Below the pieces are notes generated by a model, which searched no databases, had not been told where the DNA came from, and saw only the letters and a list, made by a program, of their open reading frames with translations. From Roseovarius sp. A-2 (lineage in GTDB: Bacteria > Pseudomonadota > Alphaproteobacteria > Rhodobacterales > Rhodobacteraceae), in the NCBI RefSeq assembly GCF_002072155.1, contig NZ_BDIY01000017.1, positions 26,949-90,948 on the forward strand: a stretch of DNA of 64,000 nucleotides. Reading direction: 5' to 3'. Made by a program: the position numbers and the translations under genes. This document shows, piece by piece, positions 52,698-61,336 of this stretch; the stretch's first letter is position 1; each line of letters begins with the position of its first letter.

Positions 52698-53681
52698 ATG
52701 TGGGATTTTAGCATAGGCAGTGCGCTGGGGATGATGGTGCGAACCTTGCCATTCATCCTTTTGCGCATCGCCGTTTATTTCGGGATCTCGGTGGGATACA
52801 TCCTGGTTACGGGCGTCGGGGCCGGTGTCGGCTGGGGTGTGGGTGGCTTCGGCGACGAGGGATTTCGCGCCAGCAGCACGATGTGGGGCGGCTTTGCAGG
52901 CTTCGGGATCTTCGGCGCGGTCATGTATTGGGCGCGCGAATACATCCTCTATGTCGTCAAGGCCGGGCATGTCGCGGTGCTGATCGAATTAATCGATGAC
53001 CAGCCCATGCCCGAAGGGCGCAGCCAGATCCACCACGCGACGGCGGTGGTCAAGGAACGGTTCGCACAGGCCAGCGTCCTTTTTGCCATCGACCAACTGA
53101 TCAAGGGCGTGATCAAGGCCATTACCGGGCTGGTGCGCGGTATCCTGACCATCCTGCCGATCCCCGGTGTGCAACAACTGGGCGGTATCCTCGCCGCATT
53201 CCTGAAGATCGCGGTCGGGTTCATCGACGAGGTCATCCTCGCCTATGCGATTCGCACCCGGTCGAATAACGCCTGGATGTCGGCCAAGGAAGCGCTGGTG
53301 CTCTACGGGCAGAACTACAAGGTGATGTTAAAAAACGCGGCTTGGCTGGCGATCGTCGTCTATGGCCTCAGCTTTCTTGTCTTCATCGTCATGCTCGCCC
53401 CTGCGGCGTTGGTCGTCTACCTCATGCCCGGCGCATGGGCCGCAGGGGGCGTCGTCTTTGCCCTGCTCTTTGCCTGGAGCGTCAAGGCCGCCGTGCTGGA
53501 GCCCTTCGCCATCACCTGCATGATGCAGGTCTATTTCAAAACCATCGAAGGCCAGCAGCCCAATCCCGAGTGGGAGGCCAAGCTGGAGCAGTTGTCGGCC
53601 AAGTTCCGCAAGTTGAAAGAGCGTTCTTTGGGGGCCGGGAACGTGGCAGCGGCTGCCCACACAGAGGCAAACCCAGCCTAA
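52698..53681 (+). CDS. Multi-pass membrane protein of the envelope cassette
   Basis: A 327-residue inner-membrane protein. Hydrophobic segments lie near residues 10-45, 60-85, 130-165 and 215-270, with a soluble charged tail. A strong AAGGAG ribosome site precedes the ATG. It has one long loop (VLIELIDDQPMPEGRSQIHH) between helices. A second membrane protein of similar size is encoded at 58248. I recognise no transporter motif. Confidence 0.72.
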   Translation: MWDFSIGSALGMMVRTLPFILLRIAVYFGISVGYILVTGVGAGVGWGVGGFGDEGFRASSTMWGGFAGFGIFGAVMYWAREYILYVVKAGHVAVLIELIDDQPMPEGRSQIHHATAVVKERFAQASVLFAIDQLIKGVIKAITGLVRGILTILPIPGVQQLGGILAAFLKIAVGFIDEVILAYAIRTRSNNAWMSAKEALVLYGQNYKVMLKNAAWLAIVVYGLSFLVFIVMLAPAALVVYLMPGAWAAGGVVFALLFAWSVKAAVLEPFAITCMMQVYFKTIEGQQPNPEWEAKLEQLSAKFRKLKERSLGAGNVAAAAHTEANPA

Positions 53682-53693
53682 GGTGGTAGATCG

Positions 53694-53855
53694 ATGTTGG
53701 ACAACGAGATGGAAGACCAGCTTTGCGAGATCGTGACAGAGCAGAGGGTGGCCAGCCGCAATATGAATAGTTCGTTCGGACCGGGGCGGCGATCCCGGTC
53801 GATGGCGGCATCTCATCGAGCATGGGCCCGACGGAAGCAGTCCGGATTTTGGTAG
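53694..53855 (+). CDS. Possible small ORF between membrane and peptidase-like genes
   Basis: A 53-codon frame beginning MLDNEMEDQLCEIVTEQRVA, with AAGGTGG eight bases before its ATG. The second half is basic (FGPGRRSRSMAASHRAW). It ends eight bases before the next gene, whose own ribosome site is weak, so coupling is conceivable. No homology known; it may be non-coding. Confidence 0.25.
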   Translation: MLDNEMEDQLCEIVTEQRVASRNMNSSFGPGRRSRSMAASHRAWARRKQSGFW

Positions 53856-53863
53856 ATAAAGAC

Positions 53864-56326
53864 ATGAACACACACCCCGTCCCTCTCTTCAGGCGCCGCT
53901 GTCAGTGCCTTCTATCACTGGTTCTGTTCACGCTCATGATCTCCTCGTCCGCCCGGGCGCAATGGCCCACAACCGAGTGGGTGGTGATGAACGCAGAGAT
54001 CGAAAAGCCACACAAGAAATACGAGGAATGGGACACCTACGTCCCGCCGCTCGGCGAGCGCGGCGAACTGGCAGAGACGCACCGCACCACCCTGAAGGCG
54101 GCGAGTATCTGGTATCAATCCCTCGGCTTTCCGGAACCAGTCCAGAAAACCGAGGATGACGACCTGAACGTAGGGCCGGGCGAGGCATATCTGGGCCGCC
54201 TAAAGCGCGATCCGGATGGCACAGGCTCCTATCACGGCGCGGATGGCGAGATGATGCTGACCTCGAACCCGAAGTTGCTATCTGCCGATACGCCGATCTG
54301 GAGGTTGATGAAGGCCTCGGCCGTCCACGAGCTTTATCATGCGATTCAGGACAGGATGAGCCCGTCGCTCGACCCGGCCATGGGAGTGGCACCCGAAATC
54401 CCGCAATGCCCCAGCCCCCGGGGTAGGCAGGATACCGATCTCAGCTGGCTGGTCGAGGGGACGGCAGCGATGGTCCAGATCCGCTGGCTGGAAGGGACGG
54501 AGGGTGTTTCCTGGGGCCACCCGTTCAAAGGATCGAATCGAGCCGCATGGGTTCGTACGTTCGATCAATCGCTTCACATGGGCGCGCTGCCAGCCGCGCA
54601 CATAGAACGCGCAAAGCGGCCCGCGATGACGGCGCTGGAAACGGTCTCTTGGTTCTGCGACTATGGCACATGGTATTTCTGGTATGCCATCGGCGACATG
54701 ATCGGGCGAACCGATGGCGAGAGGGTTGGCTATACCCGATACATCTTCGAAGGGACGAAGCCCTGGAGCAACGGCGGGATCGCCAATATCGACAGCGGGC
54801 TGAAGGCGGCGGCAGCGGAATACAACGCAATCCGGGCGTATCGCGATGGCCTCTATGACCTTTATCCGCAGTTCGTGGCGCAGCACCTCACCGAAGAGCG
54901 TTTCTATGGCGACCTTCAGGAGGTCGAACTCGGTACGCCGGACCTGCACACGACGACGAGCTCGCTCTCGGGTGGCCCGCTGGAGCCGCTTGCATCGCGC
55001 GCGTGGCGCGTGAGGGTACGCCTCCCGCAGGATGTCAGTACGATCCCCTACAAGGTCCGCTTCACGCTTGACACACCAGACGGGACGGATCGTGACGATC
55101 TGCACCTCATCGTCGAAGATACCGTCGTCAAGAAACCCAGTGACCGGAGCGCGCCCTACACGGATGTTGAGCAAATCCACCCGACCGAGGGCGGCATCGC
55201 TGAATACCTCGTCCGCGTCGCCAATGTCGCCAAGGACGCGACCGCGACGATAAGCGCCGAATTTTCCCTGCGCATGGAGGTCGAAGGCTATTACGGCGAC
55301 GACGTGACCGGCGGGTTGTCATCCGGCGATATCGGCGCCATTGCCGACGAGCTCCCGCCGGGCTTTGCCGTGCGCGGCCCAAAGCAATGGTCCTGCAGCG
55401 GAGACGCGACAGCGCGGGCCCTCTTCGATCTCGTCACCCCCCACGAGAGGGGCCGCGACTTTGAGCGAGCGACGTCCGATTTTTCCCGCAGCATGGAGGG
55501 GGCCGCGGACAAACTGGATATCATCACCCAAAGGGCGGAGCGCGGGGGCGTGCTGGACGGCGGGACGGCGGTGCAGTTGCGCAATGAGCTGGAAAAGAGG
55601 CGCGCCGCGCTTGAAACCGCCGACGCCACACCGGGGTTGGACCGCGCCGCCGCCAAAGCGCGTGCCCGGCAGAGTACGGACATCCAGGCAACGTTCGTGG
55701 GCCAGAACGAGGGCGAGATGTGCCAAATGCTCCTTTCGGCCACGCTGAAGGGCAGCAACGGTGGTCCACAAAGCGTGCCCGGTGCGGTCAACAGGGATCT
55801 CTTCCCCAAGAATGAGGCACCGGTGTTCAATGTGGAGGTTTTGCCAAAGGCATTTTTCGACGCGGCCCGCCGTGGGTTTCAGACGGACTCCGATCAAGAG
55901 CTTGAAAGCTGGATTGCCTGCACCATGACGGTCGAAGAGCAGCAGGAGGTCCGAAAGCGCGCCGCGCGGGCCGGATGCGAGCCCGTCCTCTGCACAGAGG
56001 GCCGGTTGACGCTGGAAGCGGCCGAACAAGGCCGAATTGCGGGGACGTTCGAGTTTGACGTCCTCCGCGAACGGACTTCCGGCCGGTGTGACATCCCGCT
56101 GGGCCGCGACAAGGTGGTGGGGCACTTCAACGTGCATTCAACCGACAACGGCTACGACGACGACAGCTTGTTTGGCGGACCGGCCATCAGCGGTGTCCCT
56201 GCCGGCCTGAAGGGTGGCGCTGCGGCCGCCGCGATAAGACCCGGCGCACCGATCTTCGAGACGACAGGCGGCTCGAACGGTGCCTTGTACGACGCCCTCG
56301 ATAGCCTCGATCTGAGCGACTTTTAG
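53864..56326 (+). CDS. Exported HExxH zinc-peptidase-like protein
   Basis: An 820-residue exported protein. The signal peptide covers about residues 1-33, ending in SARAQ. The motif AVHELYHAIQD (His 155, Glu 156, His 159) and, 42 residues later, WLVEGTAA (Glu 198) fit the HExxH-plus-Glu arrangement of gluzincin metallopeptidases. After about residue 380 there is a beta-rich region, then a helical region (RSMEGAADKLDIITQRAERG) and a Cys-containing C-terminal domain. The substrate is unknown. The nearest described families are uncertain, and catalytic activity is inferred only from the motif. Confidence 0.75.
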   Translation: MNTHPVPLFRRRCQCLLSLVLFTLMISSSARAQWPTTEWVVMNAEIEKPHKKYEEWDTYVPPLGERGELAETHRTTLKAASIWYQSLGFPEPVQKTEDDDLNVGPGEAYLGRLKRDPDGTGSYHGADGEMMLTSNPKLLSADTPIWRLMKASAVHELYHAIQDRMSPSLDPAMGVAPEIPQCPSPRGRQDTDLSWLVEGTAAMVQIRWLEGTEGVSWGHPFKGSNRAAWVRTFDQSLHMGALPAAHIERAKRPAMTALETVSWFCDYGTWYFWYAIGDMIGRTDGERVGYTRYIFEGTKPWSNGGIANIDSGLKAAAAEYNAIRAYRDGLYDLYPQFVAQHLTEERFYGDLQEVELGTPDLHTTTSSLSGGPLEPLASRAWRVRVRLPQDVSTIPYKVRFTLDTPDGTDRDDLHLIVEDTVVKKPSDRSAPYTDVEQIHPTEGGIAEYLVRVANVAKDATATISAEFSLRMEVEGYYGDDVTGGLSSGDIGAIADELPPGFAVRGPKQWSCSGDATARALFDLVTPHERGRDFERATSDFSRSMEGAADKLDIITQRAERGGVLDGGTAVQLRNELEKRRAALETADATPGLDRAAAKARARQSTDIQATFVGQNEGEMCQMLLSATLKGSNGGPQSVPGAVNRDLFPKNEAPVFNVEVLPKAFFDAARRGFQTDSDQELESWIACTMTVEEQQEVRKRAARAGCEPVLCTEGRLTLEAAEQGRIAGTFEFDVLRERTSGRCDIPLGRDKVVGHFNVHSTDNGYDDDSLFGGPAISGVPAGLKGGAAAAAIRPGAPIFETTGGSNGALYDALDSLDLSDF

Positions 56327-56367
56327 AAAGTTGCCGAGATCCACATGCAACGACAAGGAAACAATCC

Positions 56368-57087
56368 ATGACCTACCGAAATTTCATCGCACCCTTTACC
56401 ATTGCCGCAAGCGTTGCTGCCTGTAGTTTTCCATCGGACGCAGCGCAGGCAGCAACATCCTCTGCTACGGAGGTTTGCTTGCAACAGCACGTTGGCGAGC
56501 TGGATACACTGCTTACGATGGCGCTCATCGTGCCCTATGTGGAAGGCGCGTCCGGAGAAGTGGAGGTCGACTATGACAAGGAGCGCTCGAACGAGCTTTC
56601 CTACTCTTGGCCCGGTGATCGCACTCGAACGATGAGTGGATCGACCATGAAAATCGAAATCCCGATCCCGAACATGATCAGTCTGGGCGGCATCAAGGCC
56701 TACACGGATTCGGATTACTACGACCGTGATGCGAACGACCCCGTCAAACGGTTCCAGCGCGCACATCACAACATGACTGCCGCGGAGCGCGAGAAAGCCC
56801 GGGCTGCGATCAAAGAAAACATGAAAGACGAGGATGAAAAGACACGCAAGATCGCCAACAAGCTGCTGGGTGCCGCCACTGCGCGGATCATGTTCGAGCC
56901 GGTTACCGATATCGGCGATGCCGCAGCGTGGAACATCCGCACCAAGGAACTCGACGTCCTGACCGGAGCGACCGAATTCAGCGTACAAGTGGACGTAAGC
57001 GCTGACAACGAAAAGAACAAAGCCGTCGCCAAGAAGCTGGCCCAGTCCGTCCTCGACGACTGCAGCGGTGCCTCGAACGGCGAATGA
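56368..57087 (+). CDS. Exported protein of unknown function in the envelope cassette
   Basis: A 239-residue exported protein. The N-terminus is either a lipoprotein signal (VAAC, Cys 19) or a classical one cleaved after AQA near residue 28. The middle is polar, with PDPNM-like turn regions, and a helical Lys/Glu-rich stretch (AAEREKARAAIKENMKDEDE). The C-terminal half has TARIMFEPVTDIGDAAAWNI. Ribosome site AAGGAA. No family recognised. Confidence 0.7.
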   Translation: MTYRNFIAPFTIAASVAACSFPSDAAQAATSSATEVCLQQHVGELDTLLTMALIVPYVEGASGEVEVDYDKERSNELSYSWPGDRTRTMSGSTMKIEIPIPNMISLGGIKAYTDSDYYDRDANDPVKRFQRAHHNMTAAEREKARAAIKENMKDEDEKTRKIANKLLGAATARIMFEPVTDIGDAAAWNIRTKELDVLTGATEFSVQVDVSADNEKNKAVAKKLAQSVLDDCSGASNGE

Positions 57088-57142
57088 TGCCCGGTCGGCC
57101 CCACGGTCAGAAACCGCGCCACGACAAGACAGGAAAGAGAAA

Positions 57143-58195
57143 ATGACGATAACCACATTCAGCCGGGTATTTCTGACACTTTCTGCATCCGTGCTGGTGT
57201 CCCAAGCCGCCGGAGCGACGCCTGTTTGCGAAGGGGAATATATATCTGCCGTGACCGGCGCGTCGCCTCCCGTCCAGGGCAAGGTCACGGGCGTGCCCAA
57301 CCCCTATCGCAAGCAACCGGTTCGCATCGGCGTGAAAGATTGCGGACGCACGCTGGTGATTCACGGCGATGGGGCGATTCCCCTCAAGCAAAGTGCCAAC
57401 GACCCCGCGCATTATGTCGGGTCGCATCAGGGTGCGCCGGCCGTGTTTGATGTCTGGAGCCCCGATCGCCTGACGGGGCAGATCCTGATTCCGGGCTCGA
57501 ACGGCGGCGTCATTTTCGAGATGACGCTTGTGGACGGGCACGCGCCCGATATGGAAGGCTGCAGCACTCCAGAGCAAGAGAGCGGCTCACCCGACGACGA
57601 CCGGCTGACCGTGGATCCGGCGCTGCGCCGCGAGGTGATCGGCATTGTCGCCGACGAGTTGGGCGTGCCAAGGGATCAGGCCGGGCGCTATATCTCGGCT
57701 CTGCGATCCGTGGCGAAAACCCGCCAGTCGGACGAAGGGGTAACCGAAATTCTACCAGGTGAGCCGGGCTGCCCCATCGAACTGACGGGCGTGAAGACCT
57801 GCCGGGTCTTTCCGCCCGACACCACGACGGTCGTCGAAGTCAATCTCCTGCTCGACGAGGACGGTCGCCTGCTGCCTGTCACGACAGAAGGCTCTGCCAC
57901 GCGGCGCGTCCGCGTCGACAATTCTGGTGCCACAACCACCGATTTCTGCGCGTCGGACGCGCCGGAGACAAAACTGCCCCAGGCCGAGAGGCGCCTCCGG
58001 TTCAAGTTCTTCGCGATCGATGAAGACGGCATCAACGATGTTCAGGCCGGTCTTTTCGACTCGGATACTGATATTTTCAAGAAAGCCCATTACGCCGAGG
58101 GGAAATACCAGGGGCACCGGGGCCGGTCAGAAGCTGCCGGTGAAGCCTACAGGGCCATCGGATCGCCAGTAACGGGGCGGCACAACCTGCCCTGA
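57143..58195 (+). CDS. Exported protein of unknown function in the envelope cassette
   Basis: A 350-residue protein with a signal peptide (residues 1-26, ending GAT). The N-terminal part has a Cys pair and the short pattern VRIGVKDCGRTLVIHGDG. The central region resembles a beta domain (EVNLLLDEDGRLLPVTTEGS), and the C-terminal segment contains KFFAIDEDGINDVQAGLF. It lies 56 bases after the preceding gene. Function unknown. Confidence 0.68.
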   Translation: MTITTFSRVFLTLSASVLVSQAAGATPVCEGEYISAVTGASPPVQGKVTGVPNPYRKQPVRIGVKDCGRTLVIHGDGAIPLKQSANDPAHYVGSHQGAPAVFDVWSPDRLTGQILIPGSNGGVIFEMTLVDGHAPDMEGCSTPEQESGSPDDDRLTVDPALRREVIGIVADELGVPRDQAGRYISALRSVAKTRQSDEGVTEILPGEPGCPIELTGVKTCRVFPPDTTTVVEVNLLLDEDGRLLPVTTEGSATRRVRVDNSGATTTDFCASDAPETKLPQAERRLRFKFFAIDEDGINDVQAGLFDSDTDIFKKAHYAEGKYQGHRGRSEAAGEAYRAIGSPVTGRHNLP

Positions 58196-58247
58196 GTCCG
58201 CCGCAATGCGCCGGGTGAAAGAATACAGAAGCGACGGAGGATACCTC

Positions 58248-59255
58248 ATGGATTTCGAGAAACCGGGAATGGGAGCGCAGTTTTTACAACTGGGCTACCT
58301 GCTCAAGAACACATTCACCATTATTGGTCGCGACAAGGACATCCTGTCACCCATCATCCGGATGAGCGTGTATGCTGTCCTCGTGGTTGTGCTATTCTTC
58401 GCCGGGACCTCCGCCATCGTCGCCGGCATGGGCGGGACGGGCACCCTGTTGCTTTTGGCAATGGTGGTCGCCTTCATCTACAAGTTTTTCTACTACAACC
58501 ATCAGGAATTGCGGTTGAGCCGACTGGTCTATGACACAGCCTGCGGACGGGATGCGACGGTGCAGAACGCACGCAAGGAACTCGCCGACCTGAAAGGCCG
58601 CACCCGGATCCTTGGGCTGATCGACATGGCGGGCGCGTGGGTGGCCCTGAAGCGCGGGAACGGCGGGCTTTTCGTCCGGCTCGTTCTTGGCGCGCTGGTC
58701 GAGATCTGGGATCTGGTCAACCATTTCCTCCTGCCCGTGTTCGCCATCGACAAGCTGAGTTTCCGCGAAGGGGGCGAGCGTCTCCGCTCGCTGAAGGATC
58801 ACGTCCCCGAGACATTGGCCGGTGTCTTCGGGATCGACATCATGGCCGGAGTCGTGCGCAGCATTCTGGGCCCCCTCTATCTGATCGCGATCATCCTCGG
58901 CATCATCCTTGGCCTTGCATTCGGGGGTGTCATGCCAACTGCGTTCTCCGCCGGCCCGCTGGGGGACCTGTTCGGGAGCATTCCAAGCGCGCTGCCGTTC
59001 GACGAACAGACGCTGTTCAACTGGCTGCCGCTCTTTATGCTGATTTTCCTCACCTTCATCGGCAACGCGATCCTCGCGCGGCTGGTGACGGCGATCAAGG
59101 TGATCTACTTCACCCTGTTCTACACTCGCATTGCCCACGCGGACGCCCTTACCTCCGATATCCGAGACGAACTCGACGGCTACCTGAACCTCAGGGATGG
59201 CGACGCCTCCGTTGGAGATACGTCGGCGTCCGGTCCTGCAATGGACCGGACCTGA
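58248..59255 (+). CDS. Second multi-pass membrane protein of the envelope cassette
   Basis: A 335-residue membrane protein. Helices are predicted near residues 35-85, 215-260 and 270-310. A GGAGGAT ribosome site precedes the ATG at 58248; the frame starts 14 codons earlier without such a site. The N-terminal MDFEKPGMGAQFLQLGYLLK and the segment ITNTFTIIGRDKDILSP-type pattern resemble membrane proteins of unknown function that have a short cytoplasmic start followed by paired helices. The C-terminus is acidic and hydrophilic. Confidence 0.72.
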   Translation: MDFEKPGMGAQFLQLGYLLKNTFTIIGRDKDILSPIIRMSVYAVLVVVLFFAGTSAIVAGMGGTGTLLLLAMVVAFIYKFFYYNHQELRLSRLVYDTACGRDATVQNARKELADLKGRTRILGLIDMAGAWVALKRGNGGLFVRLVLGALVEIWDLVNHFLLPVFAIDKLSFREGGERLRSLKDHVPETLAGVFGIDIMAGVVRSILGPLYLIAIILGIILGLAFGGVMPTAFSAGPLGDLFGSIPSALPFDEQTLFNWLPLFMLIFLTFIGNAILARLVTAIKVIYFTLFYTRIAHADALTSDIRDELDGYLNLRDGDASVGDTSASGPAMDRT

Positions 59256-59323
59256 AGGCGCAATGGTGCCCTGTGAGCATTTCGAAGACGCTCTTGGCCG
59301 AACAGAACATGGAGAACCGGAAG

Positions 59324-61336
59324 ATGAAACTGACCGCACCGAGACTGGCCCTGATGGCAATGGCTGGCACCATGGCATCCGCCGCCCCCTTGAAGGCGGC
59401 GGACGACGTTGTCATCGTCTATGACGCATCTGGCTCCATGTGGGGCCAGATAGATGGCACCAGCAAGATGGAAATTGCCCGCGACGTGCTGGGCGATCTC
59501 GTCGACAACTGGGACGAAAGCACAAATCTGGGCCTTGTCGCCTATGGCCATCGCAGTCAAGGCGACTGCACCGATATCGAGACGCTGATCGCGCCTGGCC
59601 CGCTCGACAAGGCGAGCTTCATCGATACCGTGGGCAACATCAAACCAGTGGGCAAGACGCCGATTTCCGCTGCCGTGCAGCGAGCCGCCGATTTGATGTC
59701 TTATCGCGACAATCCTGCGACCGTCGTGTTGATTTCCGACGGCGTCGAGACCTGCAACGCCGACCCCTGTGCGCTCTCGGCGGGGCTTGCAAAACAGGGC
59801 GTGAAATTTACCGCCCATGTCGTCGGCTTCGATCTGAAGAAGGATGAGAACGCCAATCTTTCATGCATCGCCGAAAACACGGGCGGCATGTTTGTCTCCG
59901 CCAGAAATGCGGCTGAATTGAACGATGCCCTGACGCAGGTGACGGAAAAGATAGAAGAAGTGCCGTCGACCACACCAGACCCGGAACCAGACCTGCCCGA
60001 GGTCACGTTAACTGGCCCCGAGCAGGTTACCACCGGCGCCGTCTTTGATTTCAGCTGGTCGGGCTCGATCAACGGGCGCGACTTCATCACCATCGTTCCG
60101 ACAGGTGCGGACGAGGGCACGGCAAACGACTACATCCGCGTCAAGGATGCCAGCGAAGGCCGCCTGACCGCCCCCGGCACACCCGGCCTCTACGAGCTGC
60201 GTTATGCGCTCGAACAGGGCCGCCGCACGCTAGCAAGCGCTCCGGTCGAGGTGGTCGAGGCCGAGGTCACGCTGACCGGCCCCGAGCAGGTTACCACCGG
60301 CGCCATCTTTGATTTCAGCTGGTCGGGCTCGATCAACGGGCGCGACTTCATCACCATCGTTCCGGCAGGTGCGGACGAGGGCACGGCAAACGACTACATC
60401 CGCGTCAAGGATGCCCGCGAAGGCCGCCTGACCGCCCCCGGCACACCCGGCCTCTACGAGCTGCGTTATGCGCTCGAACAGGGCCGCCGCACGCTGGCAA
60501 GCGTTCCGGTCGAGGTGGTCGAGGCCGAGGTCACGCTGACCGGCCCCGAGCAGGTTACCACCGGCGCCATCTTTGATTTCAGCTGGTCGGGCTCGATCAA
60601 CGGGCGCGACTTCATCACCATCGTTCCGGCAGGTGCGGACGAGGGCACGGCAAACGACTACATCCGCGTCAAGGATGCCAGCGAAGGCCGCCTGACCGCC
60701 CCCGGCACACCCGGCCTTTACGAGCTGCGTTATGCGCTCGAACAGGGCCGCCGCACGCTGGCAAGCGCTCCGGTCGAGGTGGTCGAGGCCGAGGTCGGAA
60801 TCGCTGGACCCGGTACTGTGCGCGCCAAGTCGGACGTGGATGTAAGCTGGTCGGGCTCGATCAACGGGCGGGACTTTGTCACGATCGTTCCGATGGGTGC
60901 AGACGAAGGCACGGCAAACGATTACATCCGCGTCAAGGAGGCAAGCGAAGGCCGCCTGACTGCCCCCGACACTCCGGGCCTCTACGAGTTGCGCTATGTG
61001 CTCGAGCAGGGCCGTCGCACGCTGGCGAGCGCGCCTTTGGAAGTGGTTGGCGCCGATGCGCCACTCGACGATGGCGCGGGTCTGTCGGTGCCGGAAACCG
61101 CTGCGCCAGGCGCGACAATCAAGGTCACATGGACCGGGGAGAGCGACAGCACTGATCAGCGGATCGCGCTTGCCCGAAAAGATCAGCCGGATTTCAGCTG
61201 GATCTCGGTCCAGAAGGTCGGCGTAGAAAAGGCCCTCGATCTAACGATGCCGGATGAGGCGGGCCTTTACGAAGTCCGGTTTCTGGATGTTTCCGATCAT
61301 GAATTGCTTGGTCGGTCCATCGTGGAGGTGAAATAG
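59324..61336 (+). CDS. Exported VWA protein with four 88-residue repeats
   Basis: A 670-residue exported protein. A signal peptide (residues 1-26) is followed by a von Willebrand factor A domain with an intact metal site (VIVYDASGSMWGQIDGT near residue 30, then TPISAAV, and ISDGVETC). After a Pro/Glu linker (PDPEPDLPE) come four tandem 88-residue Ig-like repeats (about residues 227-578), and one diverged repeat at the end. The MIDAS site implies metal-dependent protein binding; the repeats look like a stalk or adhesion surface. The start is the ATG after GGAGAACC; an ATG at 59309 is an alternative. Confidence 0.85.
   Translation: MKLTAPRLALMAMAGTMASAAPLKAADDVVIVYDASGSMWGQIDGTSKMEIARDVLGDLVDNWDESTNLGLVAYGHRSQGDCTDIETLIAPGPLDKASFIDTVGNIKPVGKTPISAAVQRAADLMSYRDNPATVVLISDGVETCNADPCALSAGLAKQGVKFTAHVVGFDLKKDENANLSCIAENTGGMFVSARNAAELNDALTQVTEKIEEVPSTTPDPEPDLPEVTLTGPEQVTTGAVFDFSWSGSINGRDFITIVPTGADEGTANDYIRVKDASEGRLTAPGTPGLYELRYALEQGRRTLASAPVEVVEAEVTLTGPEQVTTGAIFDFSWSGSINGRDFITIVPAGADEGTANDYIRVKDAREGRLTAPGTPGLYELRYALEQGRRTLASVPVEVVEAEVTLTGPEQVTTGAIFDFSWSGSINGRDFITIVPAGADEGTANDYIRVKDASEGRLTAPGTPGLYELRYALEQGRRTLASAPVEVVEAEVGIAGPGTVRAKSDVDVSWSGSINGRDFVTIVPMGADEGTANDYIRVKEASEGRLTAPDTPGLYELRYVLEQGRRTLASAPLEVVGADAPLDDGAGLSVPETAAPGATIKVTWTGESDSTDQRIALARKDQPDFSWISVQKVGVEKALDLTMPDEAGLYEVRFLDVSDHELLGRSIVEVK
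60002..61057 (+). repeat. Four tandem 264-bp repeats inside the VWA gene
   Basis: Units begin at 60002, 60266, 60530 and 60794, each 264 bases (88 codons). The first three are nearly identical at the nucleotide level, with only scattered single-base changes such as GTC/ATC and CTA/CTG. The fourth is more diverged at its start. Near identity implies recent duplication or homogenisation by recombination. Confidence 0.95.

Noticed and set aside
60002..61057. CRISPR array or other noncoding repeat
   Set aside because: Units are 264 bases, in frame and code for one protein domain each.
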